From Rhizobium sp. BK196 (GTDB lineage Bacteria; Pseudomonadota; Alphaproteobacteria; Rhizobiales; Rhizobiaceae): a stretch of 64,000 nt of DNA. Numbering within the stretch: the first letter of the stretch is position 1; each line of letters opens with the position of its first letter. Below the pieces are notes generated by a model. The model was not told where the DNA came from, ran no database searches, and saw only the letters and a program-made list of their open reading frames with translations. The stretch lies in NCBI RefSeq assembly GCF_014193255.1, contig NZ_JACHZB010000010.1, positions 1-64,000 on the forward strand, given 5' to 3'. Below, in pieces: positions 40,889-49,509 of the stretch. The translations under genes were made by a program, and so were the position numbers.

Positions 40889-41533
40889 ATGAGATTTAAA
40901 GTTGCCGCCCTTCACTTCGCTGTCATCGTCTTCTCGCTGACTTTCTCGACAGTTGCGCAGGCACGCACCATCCATCTGGTCGGTTTCGGCGACAGCCTGA
41001 TGGCAGGCTATCAGCTGCCGCAGGGCGATGGCTTTCCCGAGAAGCTGCAGGCTGCCCTGAAGGCAAAGGGGGTCGATGTTTCGATCACCAATGCCGGCGT
41101 ATCAGGCGACACGACAACCGGCGGATTGGCGCGAATCGACTGGTCGGTTCCCGATGACACCGATGGGGTGATTCTCGAACTCGGCGCCAATGATGCGCTT
41201 CGCGGCATCCCGCCGGAACAGAGTGAAAAGAATCTCGATCAGATGATAAGCCGGTTAAGGGGGCGGGGCATAGCAGTGCTGCTTGTCGGCATGATGGCGC
41301 CACCGAACATGGGTTCGGACTATGCCGAACGCTTTAACCCGATCTATCAGAAACTCGCGGAAAAACATGGCGTTGACCTCTACCCATTTTTCCTCGACGG
41401 CGTGGTGCTGGATGCCGGTCTGAAGCTCGATGACGGTATGCATCCAAACGCCAAGGGAGTCGATGTGATGGTGGAAAAGATGGAACCGGCAGTCACGAAA
41501 TTCGTTGGGACGATTTCTTCTGTGAAGAAATAG
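40889..41533 (+). CDS. tesA: TesA-like lysophospholipase/arylesterase (SGNH hydrolase)
   Basis: A 214-residue periplasmic SGNH hydrolase. Signal peptide about residues 1-25, ending FSTVAQA. Block I is FGDSLMAGYQLP with the catalytic Ser, block III GANDALRG and block V DGMHPNAKG with Asp/His, all present. E. coli TesA acts on acyl-CoA, lysophospholipid and esters in the periplasm. It is divergent from ybbA-ybbP, matching the conserved linkage. The start is ATG 40889. Confidence 0.93.
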   Translation: MRFKVAALHFAVIVFSLTFSTVAQARTIHLVGFGDSLMAGYQLPQGDGFPEKLQAALKAKGVDVSITNAGVSGDTTTGGLARIDWSVPDDTDGVILELGANDALRGIPPEQSEKNLDQMISRLRGRGIAVLLVGMMAPPNMGSDYAERFNPIYQKLAEKHGVDLYPFFLDGVVLDAGLKLDDGMHPNAKGVDVMVEKMEPAVTKFVGTISSVKK

Positions 41534-41601
41534 GGGCTTGCACAGGTCTGTAATGCGTGATTCCGTGTGAGCACCTGCAAAAGATTCGGGGAGTGCTCGT
41601 T

Positions 41602-42195
41602 ATGCCGAGACTTTTTACCGCCCTCGAAATTCCGCGCAATGCGGCGATGAGCCTGTCATTGTTGCGCGGTGGTCTTCCCGGAGCACGATGGATCGATGTG
41701 GAGAACTACCACATCACGCTTCGCTTCATCGGCGATGTCGATGGCCGGACCGCAGATGAAATTGTCGAGCGTCTCGACCGGATCGACCGGCCGGAATTCC
41801 AGCTCCGGCTTGAAGGCATCGGCTCCTTCGGCTCCAAGAAGCCGCACTCGATCTGGGCCGGCGTTTCTCCTTCACCTGAAATGAATGCCCTGCAGGGCGA
41901 GATCGAGCGGATCTGCCAGCGCATCGGCCTGCCGCCGGACCCGCGCAAGTTCACGCCTCATGTCACGCTTGCCCGGCTGAAATATTCGCGCGTCGATGAC
42001 GTCGTTCACTATCTCGCCGGCCGCGGCAACTTCCAGACTTCGACCTTCACCGTGCCGCGCTTCGTGCTTCTGTCGTCGCGCGAATCGGTCGGCGGCGGAC
42101 CTTACCTTACCGAGGAAGTCTTCCCGCTCCACGAGCCACTGACGGTGCCAAGCCTTTCGACCAACGTGCTGCAGCCGCTGAAGAGTCTGGCATAA
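41602..42195 (+). CDS. thpR: RNA 2',3'-cyclic phosphodiesterase ThpR
   Basis: A 197-residue 2H phosphoesterase. The two HxT motifs are YHITLRF (His37, Thr39) and HVTLARL (His120, Thr122). It hydrolyses 2',3'-cyclic ends of RNA, known from tRNA-ligase-like assays; in vivo role is debated. ATG 41602 is chosen because the family starts with MPRLFTALE; upstream in-frame residues are not conserved. Its last 94 bases overlap the end of the convergent phosphatase gene. Confidence 0.93.
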   Translation: MPRLFTALEIPRNAAMSLSLLRGGLPGARWIDVENYHITLRFIGDVDGRTADEIVERLDRIDRPEFQLRLEGIGSFGSKKPHSIWAGVSPSPEMNALQGEIERICQRIGLPPDPRKFTPHVTLARLKYSRVDDVVHYLAGRGNFQTSTFTVPRFVLLSSRESVGGGPYLTEEVFPLHEPLTVPSLSTNVLQPLKSLA

Positions 42196-42602
42196 ACGAA
42201 CTCGAAATCTTCCCGGTCGCCATGATAGGGATCGGGAATATCTTCCCCGGTGCCGAGTGCGAAATCGCCGAAGAGATGGATGTTGTCTGCGTGCGGTGAA
42301 CGTCGGCGCAGTTCCGCGATATTCGAGCGGTCCATCGTAAGGATCAGATCGAAATCGTCAAAATCTTCAGGCAATATCCTCCGGGCACGCTGCCCGGTAA
42401 TGTCGATGCCATGCGTGCTTGCGGTGGTGATCGAGCGCCGGTCGGGCAGTTCTCCCTGATGCCAGCCGCCGAGACCGGCGGAATCGATATGGAAAGCCTC
42501 ACCAAGGCCTGCCTCGTCAGCAACATGGCGGAATATTCCCTCGGCAAGCGGAGAGCGGCAGATATTGCCCATGCAAACAAAGAGGATGCTGATACGTTTC
42601 AT
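42102..42602 (-). CDS. Low-molecular-weight protein tyrosine phosphatase
   Basis: A 166-residue LMW-PTP. The P-loop CMGNICRS (Cys10 to Arg16, the C-X5-R signature) is near the N-terminus, and the DPYHGD loop near residue 130 holds the general acid. Family members dephosphorylate tyrosine on proteins, often kinases of exopolysaccharide export; whether that applies here is unknown. The last ~30 residues (from SGCSTLV on) overlap thpR in antisense; LMW-PTP proteins often end near that point, so the tail may be dispensable. Confidence 0.93.
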   Translation of the reverse strand: MKRISILFVCMGNICRSPLAEGIFRHVADEAGLGEAFHIDSAGLGGWHQGELPDRRSITTASTHGIDITGQRARRILPEDFDDFDLILTMDRSNIAELRRRSPHADNIHLFGDFALGTGEDIPDPYHGDREDFEFVYARLFSGCSTLVERLGTVSGSWSGKTSSVR

Positions 42603-42637
42603 CTGAGGATCCGACTGAGGGATGAAAGGAACATGGC

Positions 42638-42943
42638 ATGAAAATGGAAAAGCTGGAAAGGCCGGCGATCAACCAGTTGCTCGGCGAACTCACGGGCTGG
42701 GCGCTCGACGATGCGGCAGGTTCGATTTCGAAGACATTCAAATTCGCGAATTTCGTGGAAGCCTTCGGTTTCATGACGGAATCGGCGCTTGCGGCCGAAA
42801 AACTCAACCATCATCCGGAATGGTTCAACGTCTATTCCCGCGTCGAGGTGAAACTCAACACGCACGACGCCGGCGGTTTGACGGAGTTGGATTTCAAGCT
42901 CGCAAGGGCCATGGAGAAGGCTGCGGCGAGGCGAGGCGATTGA
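42638..42943 (+). CDS. phhB: 4a-hydroxytetrahydrobiopterin dehydratase (PCD/DCoH)
   Basis: A 101-residue single-domain pterin-4a-carbinolamine dehydratase. The signature LAAEKLNHHPEWFNVYSRVE contains the catalytic His pair; SISKTFKFANFVEAFGFM precedes it. In bacteria it recycles pterin for aromatic hydroxylases and can have other roles. It lies divergent from the phosphatase gene with a 35-base gap. No phenylalanine hydroxylase is near. Confidence 0.93.
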   Translation: MKMEKLERPAINQLLGELTGWALDDAAGSISKTFKFANFVEAFGFMTESALAAEKLNHHPEWFNVYSRVEVKLNTHDAGGLTELDFKLARAMEKAAARRGD

Positions 42944-42994
42944 AACGGCTCACGCCGTCACCATATTTTCGGGGCGACCACAAAGGATATCGGG

Positions 42995-43387
42995 ATGGAC
43001 GAGGTCAAATACGGAGAAATCCTGCTGCCGGGCGACGAGGATACCCAGGATCGCCGTGAAAAGACGGTGAGGCAGAAATTCTGGCCGACCTTTCGTCGCG
43101 CCGTACGGCAGATTCCGTTTTCTCGTGATGTGGTCGCTGGCTTCTATTGCGCACTTGATCCGCAGACACCGACCAAGGTGCGTGGTGTGTTGTTGGCGGC
43201 ACTTGCCTATTTCGTGATGCCGGTCGACATAGTTCCCGATATCTTTGCCGTAATCGGCTTTTCGGATGACATAGCCGTCTTATCGGCAGCCTTTGCGATG
43301 GTACGAGGCAATATCCGGGCAAGCCATTACGAGGCGGCCGATCGCGTTCTTGCTGAGCGTACCGAAGACGGCATGAAAACGATCTAG
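42995..43387 (+). CDS. DUF1232 (YkvA) family membrane protein
   Basis: A 130-residue protein with the DUF1232 core KVRGVLLAALAYFVMPVDIV plus PDIFAVIGFSDDIAVLSAAF, which is usually a two-helix membrane unit. Function unknown. It follows the pterin dehydratase by 51 bases on the same strand and is closed by a terminator at 43451. Confidence 0.87.
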   Translation: MDEVKYGEILLPGDEDTQDRREKTVRQKFWPTFRRAVRQIPFSRDVVAGFYCALDPQTPTKVRGVLLAALAYFVMPVDIVPDIFAVIGFSDDIAVLSAAFAMVRGNIRASHYEAADRVLAERTEDGMKTI

Positions 43388-43946
43388 GGTTCTTCCCCCT
43401 CCAGCGGTTTCGGAGCTTGCTGAGGCCCCATACGCGACTTGATCGTGTCGAAAAGGGCAGCTTGCCTTTTTCTGCGCATTGCGGTCGCGTATCAGCCAGG
43501 AGTTCAGGCGCGGCGCGAAGTAGCCGAACGGAAGAGAGAATGCGGATTCCTCGCGCTGATCAGCAACCTTTTTGCGAGAGCAGTGAAATGCTGTCTTTCT
43601 TCGACGTCCACATCTCTTCGCGCAGTCCGTGCGGCAAAATTTCGTCCTGAATTTCCACATCTTAACGGGGTGCGAAGGATTTGAGAAAGGTCAAACTCTT
43701 GCCTGAATCTTTGTGTCTTAAATTCACCCGAACCGATGGCTCAGCCATCCCGACAGAGCGCGGCACAGGCGCCGCTGTCAGGTTCGAAAGGTTGACAGTC
43801 GGCGAAAATGAAACAGGCAGAAACAATTCGTAGCCATTGTTGACCATTTGGTAACCTGAATTAAGTCAAAATAAAGCAGATCGTGATTATGCGCCGCCCG
43901 CAATGATCGCTTCGGGCCTTGAACCGCAAGAACCGGCAGGAATTCC
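43388..43946. other. 559-base gene-free region before ialB-like gene
   Basis: Apart from the terminator at 43451-43473 I see no gene. Short frames on both strands have no ribosome site or recognisable family. The right part (about 43690-43890) is AT-rich and probably holds the ialB-like promoter, including a TTGACC at 43839-43844. A small palindrome ATGGCTCAGCCAT lies at 43735-43747. Confidence 0.55.
43451..43473 (+). terminator. Terminator after DUF1232 gene
   Basis: A 9-bp stem (AAAAGGGCA/TGCCTTTTT, one G-U) with a 3-base loop ends in a T-run, 63 bases after the stop. Confidence 0.7.
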
Positions 43947-44456
43947 ATGTTCGTAAAAAGTATCGTATCCGCTCTCGCCCTCACCATCGTCATGGCTGGA
44001 GTGGCGGAAGCACAGCAGGCGGCTCCGACCCGCATCCAGCAGTTCCAGGCATGGGGAGCCTATTCTTACAAGTCCGGCAATGCGACCGTATGCTATGTGC
44101 TTTCGGTGCCGACCACAAAGCAGCCGGCCAGCGTCGACCATGGTGACAACTTCTTTATCGTCTCTCAGCGTCCGGGTCAGAACATCTCCTATGAGCCTCA
44201 GGCGATGATGGGCTATACGGTGAAGGAGAATTCGAAGATCAATGTTACGATCGACAACAAAACCTTCGTAATGTTCACCAAGGACAAGGCTGGATGGGTC
44301 GAGAATGCGGCTCAGGAGCCGGCGCTTGTCGCAGCCATGAAGACCGGTCATTCGATGACCGTCAACGCCACCTCGCGCAAGGGCACTGGCACCTCGTACA
44401 GCTATTCGCTGTCGGGCATTTCTGCTGCGCTGAAGCAGATCGAAAGCTGCAAGTAA
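43947..44456 (+). CDS. IalB-type (invasion-associated locus B) secreted protein
   Basis: A 169-residue exported protein. Signal peptide about 1-22 (SIVSALALTIVMAGVAEA). The mature domain is the IalB fold: FQAWGAYSYKSGNATVCYVL, KQPASVDHGDNFFIV and GYTVKENSKINVTIDNKTF; two cysteines (in ATVCYV and at the C-terminal ESCK) could form a disulfide. Named for a Bartonella factor; rhizobial homologues are envelope proteins of unclear function. It stands alone between an AT-rich promoter region and a terminator. Confidence 0.88.
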   Translation: MFVKSIVSALALTIVMAGVAEAQQAAPTRIQQFQAWGAYSYKSGNATVCYVLSVPTTKQPASVDHGDNFFIVSQRPGQNISYEPQAMMGYTVKENSKINVTIDNKTFVMFTKDKAGWVENAAQEPALVAAMKTGHSMTVNATSRKGTGTSYSYSLSGISAALKQIESCK

Positions 44457-44479
44457 GCTTGCACTTCGAGCAATGTTTC

Positions 44480-44504
44480 AAAGGCCGGCCTTTCGCCGGC
44501 CTTT
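44480..44504 (+). terminator. Terminator after ialB-like gene
   Basis: A perfect 10-bp stem (AAAGGCCGGC/GCCGGCCTTT) with a 5-base loop and a modest T-tract, 23 bases past the stop. Confidence 0.8.
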
Positions 44505-44698
44505 GTCGTTTCCATCTACAATGACGCTTCCATGTCTAGTGACGTGGGGGGAAAATGATGCTAAAGCGGCGCGCAACTGCGGAAGGATGGCGATTTATCG
44601 CCGCTCCGCCCATTCATTTCTGCAATCATGCGTCAGCGGCCCGTAAGTCTTCCGTCTTTCCGGGATGGTTGCCATGTTGAGTTCGGGATTAGAAGATT

Positions 44699-45934
44699 AT
44701 GTCCGTTATGGATGCGATGACCGTTGCCAACCCCGCTGTGAGGGCGCCTCTCGGCACTGAGCTTTCGCCAAAACCCTCGCTGATCGGTCTGACGCGCGAG
44801 GAAATGGGTGCGGCGCTGCGCGAAAAGGGCGTGCCGGACAAGCAGATCAAGATGCGCGTCTCGCAGCTCTGGAATTGGATCTATGTGCGCGGCGTCTCCG
44901 ATTTCGATCACATGACGAATGTCGCCAAGGACATGCGCGAGATGCTGAAGCAGCATTTCACCATTGCCCGGCCAGAAATCGTCGAAGAACAGATTTCCAA
45001 TGACGGCACGCGCAAGTGGCTGCTGCGTTTTCCGCCGCGCGGTGCCGGCCGGCCGGTCGAGATCGAGGCCGTCTACATCCCCGAGGAAGGGCGCGGCACG
45101 CTCTGCATTTCCAGCCAGGTCGGCTGCACGCTCACCTGTTCCTTCTGTCATACCGGAACGCAGCGTCTGGTACGCAACCTGACAGCCGAAGAAATCCTCT
45201 CCCAGCTTCTGTTGGCCCGCGACCGGCTGGGTGACTTCCCGGATCGCGACGTGCCTGTCGGCGCCGTCGTCCCTTCCGAAGGCCGCAAGGTCAGCAATAT
45301 CGTGATGATGGGCATGGGCGAGCCGCTCTATAACTTCGATGCCGTCAAGCAGGCCCTGCTGATCGCCACTGACGGTGACGGCCTGTCACTGTCCAAGCGT
45401 CGCGTGACGCTTTCTACCTCCGGCGTCGTGCCCGAGATCCTGCGCACAGGCGAGGAGATCGGCGTCATGCTGGCAATCTCGCTGCACGCGGTGCGCGACG
45501 ACCTGCGCGATATCCTCGTGCCGATCAACAAAAAATATCCGTTGAAGGAGCTGATCGAGGCCTGCAGGAACTATCCAGGGCTTTCGAACGCGCGGCGCAT
45601 CACTTTCGAATATGTGATGCTGAAGGACGTCAACGATAGCCTGGAAGACGCCAAGGGGCTGATCCAGCTGCTGAAGGGCGTGCCGGCGAAGATCAATCTC
45701 ATTCCCTTCAACCCATGGCCGGGCACCAATTATCAATGTTCCGACTGGGCGCAGATAGAGAAGTTTGCCGATTTCATCAATTCGGCAGGTTACGCGTCGC
45801 CGATCCGCACGCCGCGCGGACGCGACATTCTGGCGGCCTGCGGTCAGCTCAAGTCGGAATCCGAGCGCATGCGCAAGACTGAGCGTCTTGCCTTCGAGGC
45901 GATGATGATCGCCAACCACGGCGCAGACGACTGA
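44699..45934 (+). CDS. rlmN: Dual-specificity rRNA/tRNA m2A methyltransferase RlmN
   Basis: A 411-residue radical-SAM methyltransferase making m2A2503 in 23S rRNA and m2A37 in some tRNAs. The radical-SAM cysteines are Cys143, Cys147 and Cys150 (GCTLTCSFC). Other motifs: MGMGEPLYNFDAV and ISLHAVRDDLRDILVP. The N-terminal accessory domain occupies about 25-110. It precedes the ABC importer and is separated from it by a hairpin. Confidence 0.95.
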   Translation: MSVMDAMTVANPAVRAPLGTELSPKPSLIGLTREEMGAALREKGVPDKQIKMRVSQLWNWIYVRGVSDFDHMTNVAKDMREMLKQHFTIARPEIVEEQISNDGTRKWLLRFPPRGAGRPVEIEAVYIPEEGRGTLCISSQVGCTLTCSFCHTGTQRLVRNLTAEEILSQLLLARDRLGDFPDRDVPVGAVVPSEGRKVSNIVMMGMGEPLYNFDAVKQALLIATDGDGLSLSKRRVTLSTSGVVPEILRTGEEIGVMLAISLHAVRDDLRDILVPINKKYPLKELIEACRNYPGLSNARRITFEYVMLKDVNDSLEDAKGLIQLLKGVPAKINLIPFNPWPGTNYQCSDWAQIEKFADFINSAGYASPIRTPRGRDILAACGQLKSESERMRKTERLAFEAMMIANHGADD

Positions 45935-45978
45935 TCAGCAAGTTTGATCGTCGCAACAATTCTCCGAGATTGATTAAC

Positions 45979-46005
45979 GGGGGCGCTTTTTCTAAAAGTG
46001 CCCCC
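45979..46005 (+). terminator. Strong hairpin between rlmN and the ABC importer
   Basis: A 12-bp stem (GGGGGCGCTTTT/AAAAGTGCCCCC, one G-U) with a 3-base loop, 45 bases after rlmN and 24 bases before the ABC binding-protein start. No U-run follows, so it is either a weak terminator or a leader structure near the ribosome site. Confidence 0.6.
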
Positions 46006-46028
46006 AAAATCATTCTGGAGGATACCCC

Positions 46029-46982
46029 ATGCGTTCAATTCTTCTGGCTTTTGCCGCAGCTCTGGCCCTGACGCTGCCGGCGAAGGCCGACGATGTCACC
46101 GTTGCCGTAACCGCAATTGTCGAACATCCGGCGCTCGATGCAGCCCGCAACGGCGTGCGCGACGCGCTGGCCGCTGCCGGCTACAAGGAAGGCGAGAACC
46201 TCAAGTTCGTCTTCGAATCCGCGCAGGGCAATCCGGCAACGGCAGCCCAGATCGCTCGCCAGTTCGCTGGTGACGGACCCAATGTCATCGTGCCGATCTC
46301 CACGCCGTCGGCCCAGGCCGTCGTTTCCTCAACACGCGATATCCCTGTTGTCTTCACTGCCGTGTCCGATCCGCTCGGCGCACAGCTCGTCAAGAACATG
46401 GACAAGCCGGGTGGCAACGTGACCGGCCTTTCCGACATGTCGCCGGTCGGCGAGCATATCGCGCTCATCAAGGAAATCCTGCCTGATGTGAAGACGATCG
46501 GCTACCTCTACAATTCCGGCGAGGCGAATTCGGTCTCGCTGCTGGCGGCACTGAAGGCTGAAGCTGAGAAGGCCGGCATCACCATCGTTGAATCGGCTGC
46601 AACGAAGTCAGCCGAAGTGCAGGGCGCTGCTCGTGCGCTCGTCGGCCGCGCCGATGCGATCTATATTCCGACCGACAACACGATCATCTCGGCGCTGGAA
46701 GGTGCGGTTGCCGTTGCCGAAGAAAGCAAGCTGCCGCTCTTCACCGCCGATACGGATTCCGTTTCGCGTGGTTCGATCGCAGCGCTTGGCTTCAACTACT
46801 ATGATGTTGGCAAGCAGACGGGAGAGATCGTCGTGCGCGTGCTGAAGGGTGAGAATCCCGGCGATATCGCGGTGAAGACTGCGGCCGGCAGCGATCTCGT
46901 CATCAACAAGGCTGCCGCAGCCAAGATGGGCGTGACTCTGCCGGAAAGCGTCGTTTCGCGCGCCAACAAGGTCATTGAATAA
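46029..46982 (+). CDS. ABC transporter substrate-binding protein (PF04392, TrpX-like)
   Basis: A 317-residue periplasmic binding protein. Signal peptide about 1-21 (MRSILLAFAAALALTLPAKA). The mature part is a two-lobed ABC_sub_bind domain (VAVTAIVEHPALDAARNGVR; IPVVFTAVSDPLGAQLV; NYYDVGKQTGEIVVRVLKGE). Family members bind tryptophan, other aromatic compounds or unknown ligands. It has a GGAGG site 8 bases before ATG. A large hairpin separates it from the permease gene. Confidence 0.9.
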   Translation: MRSILLAFAAALALTLPAKADDVTVAVTAIVEHPALDAARNGVRDALAAAGYKEGENLKFVFESAQGNPATAAQIARQFAGDGPNVIVPISTPSAQAVVSSTRDIPVVFTAVSDPLGAQLVKNMDKPGGNVTGLSDMSPVGEHIALIKEILPDVKTIGYLYNSGEANSVSLLAALKAEAEKAGITIVESAATKSAEVQGAARALVGRADAIYIPTDNTIISALEGAVAVAEESKLPLFTADTDSVSRGSIAALGFNYYDVGKQTGEIVVRVLKGENPGDIAVKTAAGSDLVINKAAAAKMGVTLPESVVSRANKVIE

Positions 46983-47008
46983 TCGACTGTCGTTCCAAGG
47001 CCTTAGTC

Positions 47009-47048
47009 ATGATCAGCCGCTCCCGTTTGCACGGGGGCGGCTGATCAT
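47009..47048. terminator. 17-bp hairpin between binding-protein and permease genes
   Basis: A stem of 17 base pairs (47009-47025 with 47032-47048, one T-G) with a 6-base loop lies 26 bases after the binding-protein stop. Such hairpins often stabilise the upstream mRNA, giving more binding protein than permease. There is no U-run. Confidence 0.7.
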
Positions 47049-47105
47049 ATTAAAAGGCTCCCGTTTCGCGACGGACGGAACGGAAACAAAAAGGGGCTGA
47101 AAGCC

Positions 47106-47984
47106 TTGAGCCAAATTGCATTCTGGGGGGCCGTCGAGCTCGGCCTGGTTTATTCCTTCGTCGCGCTCGGCGTCTATCTCGCCTTCCGCGTTCTCGATTT
47201 TCCGGATCTGACGGTGGACGGCTCGTTTCCGCTTGGTGCAGCCGTGACCGCAGTGCTGATCATTGCCGGCGTCAATGCCTGGCTCGCAGCGCTGATCGCG
47301 ATGGCAGCAGGGGCCGGAGCCGGAATGGTGACGGCGCTCCTCAATGTGCGCTTCAAGATCCTGAACCTGCTCGCCTCGATCCTGACGATGATCGCGCTCT
47401 TCTCCGTCAATCTGCGGGTGATGGGAAAGCCGAATGTCGCGCTTATCAATGCCGATACGATGATCAGTCCCTTCTTTGGCCAGGGGCTCAGGGATTTCTA
47501 CGTCCGGCCGCTGTTCGTCGGCACTCTCGTTGTTATCGCCGTCATCGTCGTCTGGCGCTTCCTTGAAAGCGATGCCGGGCTGGCGATGCGTGCGACAGGC
47601 GCCAATGCCCGCATGGCCCGCGCCCAGGGTGTCGATACCAGCCGGCAGATCTATCTGGGCATGGCGATTTCCAATGCACTTGTGGCGCTTGGCGGCGCAC
47701 TCTTTGCGCAAACAAATGGGTTTGCCGACGTGACCTCGGGTGTCGGCACGATCGTCGTCGGCCTTGCCGCCGTCATCATCGGCGAGACCCTGCTCGGGCG
47801 CCGCGGGCTGCTGATTGCGCTCGTCGGATGCGTATTCGGTTCGATCATCTACCGCATCGCCATCCAGCTCGCACTGTCGAGTGATGTCATCGGCCTACAG
47901 GCTTCCGACCTGAATTTCGTGACGGCGGTTCTCGTGACCGTCGCGCTCGTTCTTCCCCGCCTTCGCGGAGGTGCAGCATCATGA
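47106..47984 (+). CDS. ABC importer permease (branched-chain/TrpY-like)
   Basis: A 292-residue inner-membrane permease with about eight helices, starting LGLVYSFVALGVYLAFRVLDF and containing a conserved GLAMRATGANARMARAQGVD coupling loop and VVGLAAVIIGETLLGRRGLL. The start is TTG at 47106, with AAGGGG about 9 bases upstream. It lies between the binding-protein and ATPase genes of one importer; the ATPase start codon overlaps its stop by four bases. Confidence 0.9.
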   Translation: MSQIAFWGAVELGLVYSFVALGVYLAFRVLDFPDLTVDGSFPLGAAVTAVLIIAGVNAWLAALIAMAAGAGAGMVTALLNVRFKILNLLASILTMIALFSVNLRVMGKPNVALINADTMISPFFGQGLRDFYVRPLFVGTLVVIAVIVVWRFLESDAGLAMRATGANARMARAQGVDTSRQIYLGMAISNALVALGGALFAQTNGFADVTSGVGTIVVGLAAVIIGETLLGRRGLLIALVGCVFGSIIYRIAIQLALSSDVIGLQASDLNFVTAVLVTVALVLPRLRGGAAS

Positions 47985-48775
47985 TCAGCGTCAAGGATAT
48001 CAAGGTTGTTTTCGGGCGTGGTACGCCGTTGCAGAAACAGGCGCTGAACGGCGTCAGCCTGACTATCGAGCAAGGCTCATTCGTCACCGTCATCGGCTCC
48101 AATGGCGCCGGTAAGTCGACGTTGCTCGGCGTTCTCGCCGGCGACGTCCTGCCGAGTGAAGGTTCGGTGCTGATCGGCAAAACCGACGTGACACGCAAGT
48201 CGACGGCGGGGCGGGCTGGCATGGTCGCCCGTGTCTTCCAGGATCCGCTGACGGGAAGCTGCGGGGCGCTGTCGATTGAGGAAAATCTCGCGCTGGCCGC
48301 CCGCCGCGGTGAGAAGCGCGGGCTTGGGTCAGCGCTCGGGGGCAACAGGCGCGATTACTTCCGGGAGCGGATCGCCGAACTGAATCTCGGGCTGGAAAAC
48401 CGGCTGAAGGACCGCATGGACCTTTTGTCTGGTGGGCAGCGGCAGGCGGTTTCGCTCGTGATGGCGACGCTCGCCGGCTCCGAAGTGTTGCTGCTCGACG
48501 AGCACACGGCTGCGCTCGATCCTGGTATGGCCGAGTTCGTCATGAATCTCACACAGAAGATCGTTTCTGAACGCAGGCTCACGACGATGATGGTAACGCA
48601 CTCCATGCGGCAGGCGCTGGATTATGGCCACCGCACGATCATGCTGCACGGTGGCGAGATCGTGCTCGATGTCGCCGGCGACAACAGGAAGAACCTGCAG
48701 GTCGAAGACCTGATCGCCATGTTCCGCAAGATGCGTGGCCAGACGCTCGACGACGATGCCCTGCTGATCGGCTGA
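47981..48775 (+). CDS. ABC importer ATPase
   Basis: A 264-residue ABC ATPase. Walker A is GSNGAGKSTLL, signature LSGGQRQAVSLVMA, Walker B VLLLDEHTAALD (Glu replaced in the usual place by DEH, as in many of this subgroup). It powers the permease encoded just upstream; its ATG overlaps the permease TGA. A few bases past its stop lies a convergent LysE exporter gene. Confidence 0.93.
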   Translation: MISVKDIKVVFGRGTPLQKQALNGVSLTIEQGSFVTVIGSNGAGKSTLLGVLAGDVLPSEGSVLIGKTDVTRKSTAGRAGMVARVFQDPLTGSCGALSIEENLALAARRGEKRGLGSALGGNRRDYFRERIAELNLGLENRLKDRMDLLSGGQRQAVSLVMATLAGSEVLLLDEHTAALDPGMAEFVMNLTQKIVSERRLTTMMVTHSMRQALDYGHRTIMLHGGEIVLDVAGDNRKNLQVEDLIAMFRKMRGQTLDDDALLIG

Positions 48776-48783
48776 TCGAACGG

Positions 48784-49425
48784 TCAGCGTGCCTGAGTGA
48801 GCAGGATCTTAGCGGCGAAGACCGAGAAGACGCCGGCGAAAGTATAATCCATGCCGCGCAGTACTTTCCTGTTATTCTGCAGCCAGCTCGACAGCCAGTC
48901 GGCTGCCATGACGACGGTTGCATTGACTGGCATGCCGATCACGATGAAGCAAAAGCCAAGGAAAAGCAGCTTGTGCGTGACAGCCGGGTCGTTGGCGCTA
49001 ACGAACTGCGGCAGAAAGGTCATGAAGAAGATGATGACCTTGGGGTTTAAGAGGTTGACCCAAAAACCCGTGGAAATGTTCGAAAAGATCGTCCCCTTAG
49101 GACCTTCGACCTTGGCGACCGTCAGTTTCGAGCCGAAGCGGATTGCCTGAATGGCCAGCCAGAACAGATAGGCGGCGCCGCCGGTCTTCAGGATTAGGAA
49201 GGCGGTCGGCGAGGCGGTAATCAGCGCCGAGATGCCGAAGGCGACCAGCATTGTGTGCGCGACGATGCCAAGGCTGGTGCCGACAACCACGAAAAGCGCT
49301 GCCTTCTTGCCCTGCGCAAGCGCGCGGCTGATCGACAGCGTCATGTCAGGGCCGGGGGTTGCCGCAAGCAACAGGGTCGCGGCAGCAAAGGCAAGAAGCG
49401 TCGGAAGGCTCGGCAGGAAATCCAT
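48784..49425 (-). CDS. LysE/RhtB-family amino-acid exporter
   Basis: A 213-residue inner-membrane exporter of the LysE superfamily with six helices. Characteristic N-terminal loop AATPGPDMTLSISRALAQGK and central NPKVIIFFMTFLPQFV. Probably exports an amino acid or related metabolite; substrate not readable. It is convergent with the ABC operon and shares little sequence with the second LysE protein at 51910. Confidence 0.88.
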   Translation of the reverse strand: MDFLPSLPTLLAFAAATLLLAATPGPDMTLSISRALAQGKKAALFVVVGTSLGIVAHTMLVAFGISALITASPTAFLILKTGGAAYLFWLAIQAIRFGSKLTVAKVEGPKGTIFSNISTGFWVNLLNPKVIIFFMTFLPQFVSANDPAVTHKLLFLGFCFIVIGMPVNATVVMAADWLSSWLQNNRKVLRGMDYTFAGVFSVFAAKILLTQAR

Positions 49426-49509
49426 GGTGTACTCTGAAAGCCGGAAAGGTCCGACGATCTCTTATCCGGCTTTCAGAAAATTACCAATCAAACCTTCTGA
49501 TGGCGCCGA

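Noticed and set aside
43417..43847. Short open frames in the gap before the ialB-like gene.
   Set aside because: No ribosome site, no family resemblance, and composition is not coding-like.
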